From assembly GCA_920105625.2 (NCBI GenBank), contig OV050032.1, positions 71,529,879 to 71,593,878 of the forward strand: a stretch of DNA of 64,000 nt. The letters run 5' to 3'. Source of the stretch: Clusia tigrina (taxonomy: Eukaryota; Arthropoda; Insecta; Diptera; Clusiidae). Positions within the stretch are counted from its first letter, which is position 1; each line of letters opens with the position of its first letter. The position numbers and the translations under genes were made by a program. The notes below the pieces were generated by a model. The model saw only the letters and a program-made list of their open reading frames with translations, did not search any database and was not told the origin of the DNA. Positions 1 through 8,103 of the stretch are shown piece after piece.

Positions 1-369
1 CATAGCTTTGAGCGATAGCTTAAATTGACAAGAGGCTCGAGTAATTTATTGTTACAAAATTTCAAGGTTTTATGACGCTCCAGTAAAAAGTTACAAGCAT
101 TTGTATGTTGGAAACTTTGATAGGTGTAGGACGTACCGTATAGAAGTTAGGGCCATTTGAAGCTTTATCAGTGTTTGATTTGGAACCCAAGGGTAGCATA
201 GCTTTGAGCGATAGCTAAATTGACAAGAGGCTCGAGTACTTTATTGTTACAAAATTTCAAGGTTTTATGACGCTCCAGTAAAAAGTTGCAAGCATTTGTA
301 TGTTGCAAACTTTGATAGGTGTAGGACGTACCGTATATAAGTTAGGGCCATTTGAAGCTTTATCAGTGT

Positions 370-1546
370 TTGATTTGGGACTCAAGGGTAGCATAGCTTT
401 GAGCGATAACTTAAATTGACAAGAGTCTCGAGTACTTTATTGTTACACACTTTCAAGGTTTTATGACGCTCCAGTAAAAAGTTACAAGCATTTGTATGTT
501 GCAAACTTTGATAGATGTAGGACGTACTGTATAGAAGTTAGGGCCATTTGAAGTTTTATCAGTGTTTGATTTGGGACTCAAGGGTAGCATAGCTTTGAGC
601 GATAGCTTAAATTGACAAGAGGCTCGAGTACTTTATTGTTACAAAATCTCAACGTTTTATGACGCTCCAGTAAAAAGTTACAAGCAGTTGTATGTTGCAA
701 ACTTTGATAGGTGTAGGACGTACCGTATAGAAGTTAGGGCCATTTTAAGTTTTATTAGTGTTTGATTTGGTACTCAAGGGTAGCATAGCTTTGAGCGGTA
801 GCTTAAATTGACAAGGGGCTCGAGTACTTTTTTGTTACAAAATTTCAAGGTTCTATGACGCTCCAGTAAAAAGTTACAAGCATTTGTATATTGCAAACTT
901 TGAAAGTTGTAGGACGTACCGTATAGAAGTTAGGGCCATTTGAAGTTTTATCAGTGTTTGATTTGGGACTCAAGGGTAGCATAGCTTTGAGCGATAACTT
1001 AAATTGACAAGAGGCTCGAGTACTTTATTGTTACAAAATTTCAAGGTTTTATGACGCTCCTGTAAAAAGTTACAAGCATTTGTATGTTGCAAACTTTGAT
1101 AGATGTAGGACGTACTGTATAGAAGTTAGGGCCATTTGAAGTTTTATCAGTGTTTGATTTGGGACTCAAGGGTAGCATAGCTTTGAGCGATAGCTTAAAT
1201 TGACAAGAGGCTCGAGTACTTTATTGTTACAAAATCTCAACGTTTTATGACGCTCCAGTAAAAAGTTACAAGCAGTTGTATGTTGCAAACTTTGATAGGT
1301 GTAGGACGTACCGTATAGAAGTTAGGGCCATTTTAAGTTTTATTAGTGTTTGATTTGGTACTCAAGGGTAGCATAGCTTTGAGCGGTAGCTTAAATTGAC
1401 AAGGGGCTCGAGTACTTTTTTGTTACAAAATTTCAAGGTTCTATGACGCTCCAGTAAAAAGTTACAAGCATTTGTATATTGCAAACTTTGAAAGTTGTAG
1501 GACGTACCGTATAGAAGTTAGGGCCATTTGAAGTTTTATCAGTGTT
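370..1546 (+). repeat. 3-monomer HOR, two tandem copies of 588 bp
   Basis: Three successive monomers are repeated once in tandem. The rare variant ACAAGGGGCT sits at 811 and again at 1399, exactly 588 bp (3 x 196) apart. The accompanying variants (ATCTCAACG, AAGCAGTTG, TTGAAAGTTG, the TTTTTTG run after CGAGTAC) repeat in the same order. Very similar monomers recur at about 6.5-6.8 kb but with the common AAGAGGCT form, so the GGGG change arose before this local duplication and after the split from the 6.5 kb copy. Limits are approximate to tens of bases. Confidence 0.85.
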
Positions 1547-2363
1547 TGATTTGGGACTCAAGGGTAGCATAGCTTTGAGCGATAACTTAAATTGACAAGA
1601 GGCTCGAGTACTTTATTGTTACAAAATTTCAAGGTTTTATGACGCTCCAGTAAAAAGTTACAAGCATTTGTATGTTGCAAACTTTGATAGGTGTAGGACG
1701 TACCGTATAGAAGTTAGGGCCATTTGAAGTTTTATCAGTGTTTGATTTGGGACTCAGGGTAGCATAGCTTTGAGCGATAGCTTAAATTGACAAGAGGCTC
1801 GAGTACTTTATTGTTACACACTTTCAAGGTTTTATGACGCTCCAGTAAAAAGTTACAAGCATTTGTATGTTGCAAACTTTGATAGGTGTAGGACGTACCG
1901 TATAGAAGTTAGGGCCATTTGAAGTTTTATCAGTGTTTGATTTGGGACTCAGGGTAGCATAGCTTTGAGCGATAGCTTAAGTTGACAAGAGGCTCGAGTA
2001 CTTTATTGTTACAACATTTCAAGGTTTAATGACGCTCCAGTAAAAAGTTACAAGCATTTGTATGTTGGAAACTTTGATAGGTGTAGGACGTACCGTATAG
2101 AAGTTAGGGCCATTTGAAGCTTTATCAGTGTTTGATTTGGAACTCAAGGGTAGCATAGCTTTGAGCGATAGCTTAAATTGACAAGAGGCTCGAGTACTTT
2201 ATTGTTACAAAATTTCCAGGTTTTATTACGCTCCAGTAAAAAGTTATAAGCATTTGTATGTAGCAAACTTTGATAGGTGTAGGACGAACCATATAGAAGT
2301 TAGGGCCATTTGAAGTTTTATCAGTGTTTGATTTGGGACACAAGGGTAGCATAGCTTTGAGCG

Positions 2364-2367
2364 ATAG
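2364..2367 (+). repeat. Left target-site duplication ATAG
   Basis: ATAG immediately precedes the element tip. The same ATAG follows the other tip at 3918-3921. Uninterrupted monomers read GCGATAGCTT with ATAG once, so the second copy was made by the insertion. A 4 bp duplication is a useful family character among DNA transposons. Confidence 0.92.
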
Positions 2368-2390
2368 TGTAGTGTACCCAAAACACTACA
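2368..2390. repeat. Palindromic tip, left end
   Basis: TGTAGTGT (2368-2375) and ACACTACA (2383-2390) are inverted copies separated by seven bases. The outermost 23 bp can therefore fold on itself as well as pair with the other end of the element. It could be a transposase-recognition or hairpin structure; function is inferred only. Confidence 0.85.
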
Positions 2391-2680
2391 ATGCATTTCA
2401 ACCTACACTGCCTAACGTCCAAGCGTGCCGCACATACAAACGCATGATAACAATGCAAACATGGCACAATCCAAAGCGGCGGATCAAATGACGCTATGTG
2501 TAGCGGGCATTTGGTGTGAAGGCCAGAAATGCATTGAACCCAAGAAATATGCTGACCACACGAAATTGCAGACCAATGCATGAGTGCAGCATATGGGTTA
2601 ATATTTAAAATATGTATTAGGATAAGTATTGAACAATAAGAATTATGCTTAGATGTACAAAATTAGATGTAATATTTTGC

Positions 2681-2688
2681 TATATAAG
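2681..2688 (+). promoter_or_regulatory. Possible TATA box in the left arm
   Basis: The string TATATAAG occurs in AT-rich context. The right-arm counterpart reads TATGTAAA, so it is damaged in one arm or was created in the other. An AATAAA lies 16 bases further on (2705-2710), which is too close to be its poly(A) signal. No convincing transcript unit follows, so this may be chance in AT-rich DNA. Confidence 0.2.
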
Positions 2689-2763
2689 GAGCGCTGATTT
2701 CTTAAATAAAACAGTTCCGTTTTGGACAGAGACCTCAGCAAATCACATTGCTTTTCTTTGCTC

Positions 2764-2857
2764 GGCGTTCACGCCTCCAAAATATCAGGGATTCATTTCG
2801 GCAAACGAAAGTTTGCCACCACAATTGGCTGGGTTACCATACAGCCTTAATAATTAA
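2764..2857. repeat. Cluster of short hairpins in the left arm
   Basis: Successive inverted repeats: GGCG-TTCA-CGCC (2764-2775); GGCAAAC-GAAA-GTTTGCC (2800-2817), a 7 bp stem with a GNRA-type loop; GGCTG...CAGCC with a 10-base loop (2827-2846); and TTAAT-A-ATTAA (2847-2857). A further palindrome, TGTCGACA, lies at 2872-2879. The right arm carries the same set mirrored. They may be RNA or cruciform-forming structures, or protein-binding palindromes. Confidence 0.75.
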
Positions 2858-2904
2858 ATATGGTAAATGTCTGTCGACAAAACAAATTGGGTCGTTAGGA
2901 TTTT

Positions 2905-3380
2905 CCTAAGCCAGTCGCTTTCGTATTAAACTCATCTGATGGGAACCATATTTCACGGTTAGGAACTTCTCCTGTCGCTCCTTCACTTCGGAGCTTCTGT
3001 TATTAAAATTGACACGTAAATTTGTTCGGTTCGGTGAACGCTCACAATTATTCATTTTTTCGAGACCGCACTGCATTTTCGATTGGCCTGCAAAGGCCTA
3101 TGGTCAATTCACGTTGTCTTATAACAGTTTTTTGAGGTGGGCGTGAGAGTGTAGCTTGGAGTATTCATTCATGCAGATGCGGCAGAAATTGCATGTGATG
3201 TCCTCGCTAAAACCAACAGATTTTTAAAAGCGGTGTCAAACTCTTCAGTTGTCCTCAGTTCGGTTAGGCAGGATCGCCATGTGGTGGTCGTCGTAGAATT
3301 GTCGTTTCGCCAGTTAGATCGCTTGTCATCTCTGGCGGTGTCCTTGGTTGATATCTAGATATATGTGAAATGTTAATAGT
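2905..3380. other. Unique centre (loop) of the foldback element
   Basis: 476 bp between the arms, not palindromic overall and not satellite. It has small hairpins at 2977-2994 (GCTCC...GGAGC) and 3085-3098 (GGCCT-GCAA-AGGCC). On the minus strand a 34-codon frame (3119-3223) has cysteine/histidine spacing suggestive of a zinc finger, and a second frame (3169-3354) is open for 61 codons without an ATG. The plus strand is open from 2940 to 3146, also without an ATG. No protein family is securely recognised. The centre may be captured or decayed coding sequence, or non-coding filler. Confidence 0.85.
3119..3223 (-). pseudogene. Possible zinc-finger coding remnant
   Basis: Read on the minus strand, a stop at 3226-3224 is followed by 34 sense codons ending in TAA at 3121-3119. 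It contains ITCNFCRICMNEYSKLHSH followed by AHLKKLL and the stop. The CNFC pair, 12 residues to a histidine and a leucine three residues before that histidine match the first three ligands and core leucine of a C2H2 finger. The fourth ligand spacing is wrong. Such fingers occur near the C-terminus of some retroelement and transposase proteins. Upstream in the same frame there are several stops, so any gene is broken. This is suggestive, not established. Confidence 0.25.
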
Positions 3381-3427
3381 AAAATCCTAACGACCCAATT
3401 TGTTTTGTCGACAGACATTTACCATAT

Positions 3428-3521
3428 TTAATTATTAAGGCTGTATGGTAACCCAGCCAATTGTGGTGGCAAACTTTCGTTTGCCGAAATGAATCCCTGA
3501 TATTTTGGAGGCGTGAACGCC
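3428..3521. repeat. Cluster of short hairpins in the right arm
   Basis: Exact mirror of 2764-2857, including the 7 bp stem at 3468-3485 and the 4 bp stem at 3510-3521. No substitution between the arms falls in this cluster. Confidence 0.75.
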
Positions 3522-3894
3522 GAGCAAAGAAAAGCAATGTGATTTGCTGAGGTCTCTGTCCAAAACGGAACTGTTTTATTTAAGAAATAAGCGCTCTTTA
3601 CATAGCAAAATATTACATCTAATTTTGTACATCTAAGCATAATTCTTATTGTTCAATACTTATCCTAATACATATTTTAAATATTAACCCATATGCTGCA
3701 CTCATGCATTGGTCTGCAATTTCGTGTGGTCAGCATATTTCTTGGGTTCAATGCATTTCTGGCCTTCACACCAAATGCCCGCTACACATAGCGTCATTTG
3801 ATCCGCCGCTTTGGATTGTGCCATGTTTGCATTGTTATCATGCGTTTGTATGTGCGGTACGCTTGGACGTTAGGCAGTGTAGGTTGAAATGCAT

Positions 3895-3917
3895 TGTAGT
3901 GTTTTGGGTACACTACA
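3895..3917. repeat. Palindromic tip, right end
   Basis: TGTAGTGT (3895-3902), seven bases, ACACTACA (3910-3917). It matches the left tip exactly in inverted orientation and ends directly at the ATAG duplication. Confidence 0.85.
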
Positions 3918-3921
3918 ATAG
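3918..3921 (+). repeat. Right target-site duplication ATAG
   Basis: Second copy of the 4 bp target, directly after the CTACA tip. It is followed by CTTAAATTGAC, the expected continuation of the interrupted monomer. Confidence 0.92.
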
Positions 3922-6129
3922 CTTAAATTGACAAGAGGCTCGAGTAATTTATTGTTACAAAATTTCAAGGTTTTATGACGCTCCAGTAAAAAGTTACAAG
4001 CATTTGTATATTGGAAACTTTGATAGGTGTAGGACGTACCGTATAGAAGTTAGGGCCATTTGAAACTTTATCAGTGTTTGATTTGGAACCCAATGGTAGC
4101 TTAGCTTTGAGCGATAGCTAAATTGACAAGAGGCTCGAGTACTTTATTGTTACAAAATTTCAAGGTTTTATGACGCTCCAGTAAAAAGTTACAAGCATTT
4201 GTATGTTGCAAACTTTGATAGGTGTAGGACGTACCGTATAGAAGTTAGGGCCATTTGAAGCTTTATCAGTGTTTGATTTTGGACTCAAGGGTAGCATAGC
4301 TTTGAGTGATAACTTAAATTGACAAGAGGCTCGAGTACTTTATTGTTACACACTTTCAAGGTTTTATGACGCTCTAGTAAAAAGTTACAAGCATTTGTAT
4401 GTTGGAAACTTTGATAGGTGTAGGACGTACCGTATAGAAGTTAGGGCCATTTGAAGCTTTATCAGTGTTTGATTTGGGACTCAAGGGTAGCATAGCTTTG
4501 AGCGATAGCTTAAATTGACAAGAGGCTCGAGTAATTTATTGTTACAAAATTTCAAGGTTTTATGACGCTCCAGTAAAAAGTTACAAGCATTTGTATGTTG
4601 GAAACTTTGATAGGTGTAGGACGTACCGTATAGAAGTTAGGGCCATTTGAAGTTTTATCAGTGTTTGATTTGGGACTCAAGGGTAGCATAGCTTTGAGCG
4701 ATAGCTTAAATTGACAAGAGGCTCGAGTACTTTATTGTTACAAAATTTCAAGGTTTTATGACGCTCCAGCAAAAAGTTACAAGCATTTGTATGTTGCAAA
4801 CTTTGATAGGTGTAAGACGTACCGTATAGAAGTTAGGGCCATTTGAAGTTTTATCAGTGTTTGATTTGGGACTCAAGGGTAGCATAGCTTTGAGCGATAA
4901 CTTAAATTGACAAGAGGCTCGAGTACTTTATTGTTACAAAATTTCAAGGTTTTATGACGCTCCAGTAAAAAGTTACAAGCATTTGTATGTTGCAAACTTT
5001 GATAGGTGTAGGACGTACCGTATAGAAGTTAGGGCCATTTGAAGCTTTATCAGTGTTTGATTTGGAACCCAAGGGTAGCTTAGCTTTGAGCGATAGCTAA
5101 ATTGACAAGAGGCTCGAGTACTTTATTGTTACAAAATTTCAAGGTTTTATGACGCTCCAGTAAAAAGTTACAAGCTTTTGTATGTTGCAAACTTTGATAG
5201 GTGTAGGACGTACCGTATAGAAGTTAGGGCCATTTGAAGTTTTATCAGTGTTTGATTTGGGACTCAGGGTAGCATAGCTGTGAGCGATAGCTTAAATTGA
5301 CAAGAGGCTCGAGTACTTTATTGTTACAACATTTCAAGGTTTAATGACGCTCCAATAAAAAGTTACAAGCATTTGTATGTTGGAAACTTTGATAGGTGTA
5401 GGACGTACCGTATAGAAGTTAGGGCCATTTGAAGCTTTATCAGTGTTTGATTTGGAACTCAAAGGTAGCATAGCTTTGAGCGATAGCTTAAATTGACAAG
5501 AGGCTCGAGTACTTTATTGTTACAAAATTTCCAGGTTTTATTACGCTCCAGTAAAAAGTTATAAGCATTTGTATGTAGCAAACTTTGATAGGTGTAGGAC
5601 GTAGCATATAGAAGTTAGGGCCATTTGAAGTTTTATCAGTGTTTGATTTGGGACACAAGGGTAGCATAGCTTTGAGCGATAGCTCAAATTGACAGGAGGC
5701 TCGAGTAATTTATTGTTACAAAATTTCAAGGTTTTATGACGCTCCAGTAAAAAGTTACAAGCATTTGTATGTTGGAAACTTTGATAGGTGTAGGACGTAC
5801 CGTATAGAAGTTAGGGCCATTTGAAGCTTTATCAGTGTTTGATTTGGAACCCAAGGGGAGCATAGCTTTGAGCGATAGCTAAATTGACAAGAGGCTCGAG
5901 TACTTTATTGTTACAAATTTCAAGGTTCTATGACGCTCCAGTAAAAAGTTACAAGCATTTGTATGTTGCAAACTTTGATAGGTGTAGGACGTACCGTATA
6001 GAAGTTAGGGCCATTTGAAGCTTTATCAGTGTTTGATTTGGGACTCAAGGGTAGCATAGCTTTGAGTGATAACTTAAATTGACAAGAGGCTCGAGTACTT
6101 TATTGTTACACACTTTCAAGGTTTTATGA

Positions 6130-6150
6130 CTCTCTAGTAAAAACTTAGTT
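6130..6150 (+). repeat. Satellite monomer with 4 bp insertion
   Basis: The sequence reads GTAAAAACTTAGTTACAAGC where other monomers read GTAAAAAGTTACAAGC. Just upstream GACTCTCTAG replaces GACGCTCCAG, so several changes are clustered in one monomer. Confidence 0.85.
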
Positions 6151-7881
6151 ACAAGCATTTCTATGTTGGAAACTTTGATAGGTGTAGGACGTACCGTATA
6201 GAAGTTAGGGCCATTTGAAGCTTTATCAGTGTTTGATTTGGAACCCAAGGGTAGCATAGCTTTGAGCGATAGCTTAAATTGACAAGAGGCTCGAGTACTT
6301 TATTGTTACAAAATTTCAAGGTTTTATGACGCTCCTGTAAAAAGTTACAAGCATTTGTATGTTGCAAACTTTGATAGATGTAGGACGTACTGTATAGAAG
6401 TTAGGGCCATTTGAAGTTTTATCAGTGTTTGATTTGGGACTCAAGGGTAGCATAGCTTTGAGCGATAGCTTAAATTGACAAGAGGCTCGAGTACTTTATT
6501 GTTACAAAATCTCAACGTTTTATGACACTCCAGTAAAAAGTTACAAGCAGTTGTATGTTGCAAACTTTGATAGGTGTAGGACGTACCGTATAGAAGTTAG
6601 GGCCATTTTAAGTTTTATCAGTGTTTGATTTGGTACTCAAGGGTAGCATAGCTTTGAGCGGTAGCTTAAATTGACAAGAGGCTCGAGTACTTTTTTGTTA
6701 CAAAATTTCAAGGTTCTATGACGCTCCATTAAAAAGTTACAAGCATTTGTATATTGCAAACTTTGAAAGTTGTAGGACGTACCGTATAGAAGTTAGGGCC
6801 ATTTGAAGTTTTATCAGTGTTTGATTTGGGACTCAAGGGTAGCATAGCTTTGAGCGATAACTTAAATTGACAAGAGGCTCGAGTACTTTATTGTTACAAA
6901 ATTTCAAGGTTTTATGACGCTCCAGTAAAAAGTTACAAGCATTTGTATGTTGCAAACTTTGATAGGTGTAGGACGTACCGTATAGAAGTTAGGGCCATTT
7001 GAAGTTTTATCAGTGTTTGATTTGGGACTCAGGGTAGCATAGCTTTGAGCGATAGCTTAAATTGACAAGAGGCTCGAGTACTTTATTGTTACAACATTTC
7101 AAGGTTTAATGACGCTCCAGTAAAAAGTTACAAGCATTTGTATGTTGGAAACTTTGATAGGTGTAGGACGTACCGTACAGAAGTTAGGGCCATTTGAAGC
7201 TTTACCAGTGTTTGATTTGGAACTCAAGGGTAGCATAGCTTTGAGCGATAGCTTAAATTGACAAGAGGCTCGAGTACTTTATTGTTACAAAATTTCCAAT
7301 TTTTATGACGCTCCAGTAAAAAGTTATAAGCATTTGTATGTAGCAAACTTTGATAGGTGTAGGACGTACCGTATAGAAGTTAGGGCCATTTGAAGTTTTA
7401 TCAGTGTTTGATTTGGGACACAAGGGTAGCATAGCTTTGAGCGATAGCTTAAATTGACAAGAGGCTCGAGTAATTTATTGTTACAAAATTTCAAGGTTTT
7501 ATGACGCTCCAGTAAAAAGTTACAAGCATTTGTATGTTGGAAACTTTGATAGGTGTAGGACGTACCGTATAGAAGTTAGGGCCATTTGAAGCTTTATCAG
7601 TGTTTGATTTGGAACCCAAGGGTAGCATAGCTTTGAGCGATAGCTAAATTGACAAGAGGCTCGAGTACTTTATTGTTACAAAATTTCAAGGTTTTATGAC
7701 GCTCCAGTAAAAAGTTACAAGCATTTGTATGTTGCAAACTTTGATAGGTGTAGGACGTACCGTATATAAGTTAGGGCCATTTGAAGTTTTATCAGTGTTT
7801 GATGTGGGACTCAAGGGTAGCATAGCTTTGAGCGATAACTTAAATTGACAAGAGGCTCGAGTACTTTAATGTTACACACTT

Positions 7882-8103
7882 TCAAGGTTTTATGACGCTC
7901 CAGTAAAACGTTACAAGCATTTCTAAGTTGCAAACTTTGATAGGTGTAGGACGTACCGTATAGAAGTTAGGGCCATTTGAAGTTTCATCAGTGTTTGATT
8001 TGGGATAGCTTAAATTGACAAGAGGCTCGAGTACTTTATTGTTACACACTTTCAAGGTTTTATGACGCTCCAGTAAAAAGTTACAAGCATTTGTATGTTG
8101 CAA
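7882..8103 (+). repeat. Satellite monomer with 26 bp deletion
   Basis: At about 8005 TTTGGGA joins directly to TAGCTTAAATT. The 26 bases that normally lie between (CTCAAGGG through GAGCGA) are missing. The deletion ends at the second of two ATAGCTT strings that lie 13 bp apart in the monomer. Confidence 0.88.

Larger units (their letters stand above)
1..2367 (+). repeat. 196 bp satellite array, left of the insertion
   Basis: Twelve head-to-tail copies of a monomer of about 196 bp. Monomer starts (CATAGCTTTGAG) fall at 1, 197 and 392; the second monomer is one base short because of a missing T in AGCTAAATT. Invariant landmarks in each copy are the XhoI-type site CTCGAG, the string GACGCTCCAGTAAAAA and the string TAGGGCCATTTGAAG. 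Window base 1 coincides with a monomer start, and that monomer is the type (AATTTATTG, TTGGAAAC, GGAACCCAAG) that opens each HOR unit further right. No gene is seen. The short open frames here are satellite translations and shift frame at every monomer. Confidence 0.97.
2368..2904 (+). repeat. Left inverted arm of the element
   Basis: Reverse complement of 3381-3917, position p pairing with 6285 minus p. I count four substitutions (2427, 2684, 2688, 2696) and no indels, about 99.3% identity. The arm contains a palindromic tip (2368-2390), an AT-rich palindrome (2611-2623), a TATA-like string (2681-2688) and a run of short hairpins (2764-2857). It also holds an open frame of about 70 codons (2645-2857) that is mirrored in the other arm. 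The frame has no recognised domain and I do not call it a gene. Confidence 0.95.
2368..3917. mobile_element. Non-autonomous foldback element with long inverted arms
   Basis: A 1,550 bp insertion unrelated to the satellite. It begins TGTAGTGTACCC and ends with the exact reverse complement GGGTACACTACA. It is flanked by a 4 bp direct repeat ATAG. The arms are 537 bp each with four mismatches and no gaps by direct base-by-base comparison, and the unique centre is 476 bp. No transposase is visible in any frame, so it would need enzymes supplied in trans. Long terminal inverted repeats plus a short target duplication indicate a cut-and-paste DNA transposon derivative. The TGTAG...CTACA tips and 4 bp duplication resemble what is described for Ginger-type elements (TGTNR tips, integrase-like transposase), but Sola, Chapaev or another 4 bp-duplicating family is possible. 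Family assignment is inference and weak; the mobile nature is well supported. Confidence 0.9.
3381..3917 (-). repeat. Right inverted arm of the element
   Basis: Mirror of the left arm over its full 537 bases. It differs at 3589, 3597, 3601 and 3858 (the partners of 2696, 2688, 2684 and 2427). The boundary with the centre is sharp: pairing stops after AAAATCC at 3381. The hairpin cluster is repeated at 3428-3521. A frame of about 70 codons on the minus strand (3428-3640) and one on the plus strand (3704-3931, running out into satellite) are copies of left-arm frames without known domains. Confidence 0.95.
2350..4099 (+). repeat. Single satellite monomer split by the insertion
   Basis: A monomer starts at 2350 and runs 18 bases to 2367. 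After the element and the duplicated ATAG it resumes at 3922 with CTTAAATTGAC and ends at 4099. The two parts sum to 196 bp (18 + 178), the normal monomer length. This shows that the element inserted into a pre-existing array without deleting satellite sequence. The split monomer is of the type that opens HOR units. Confidence 0.95.

Noticed and set aside
2321..2581. Open frames crossing the element tips (2321-2581 minus; 3704-3931 plus)
   Set aside because: They run from element arm into satellite across the insertion junction, so they cannot be ancestral genes.
2764..2846. tRNA or tRNA-derived SINE in the arms
   Set aside because: Short stems are present, but no cloverleaf and no A-box/B-box pair could be recognised.
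2645..2857. 70-codon open frames in both element arms (2645-2857 plus; 3428-3640 minus)
   Set aside because: No recognised domain or promoter support. Two identical copies are expected from the inverted arms. Two of the four arm differences change residues.
2891..2904. Telomere-like TTAGG strings (2895, 2958, 3263 and in the arms)
   Set aside because: Isolated single occurrences, not tandem.
3024..3045. CENP-B box-like string around TTCGGTGAACG
   Set aside because: It lacks the CGGG half of the box and lies in the transposon centre. No match was seen in the satellite monomer.
2940..3146. 68-codon plus-strand open stretch in the element centre
   Set aside because: No ATG, no recognisable domain, and it overlaps a minus-strand frame that looks more protein-like.
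2368..3917. LTR retrotransposon interpretation of the TG...CA ends
   Set aside because: The terminal copies are inverted, not direct, and there is no primer-binding site or polypurine tract.
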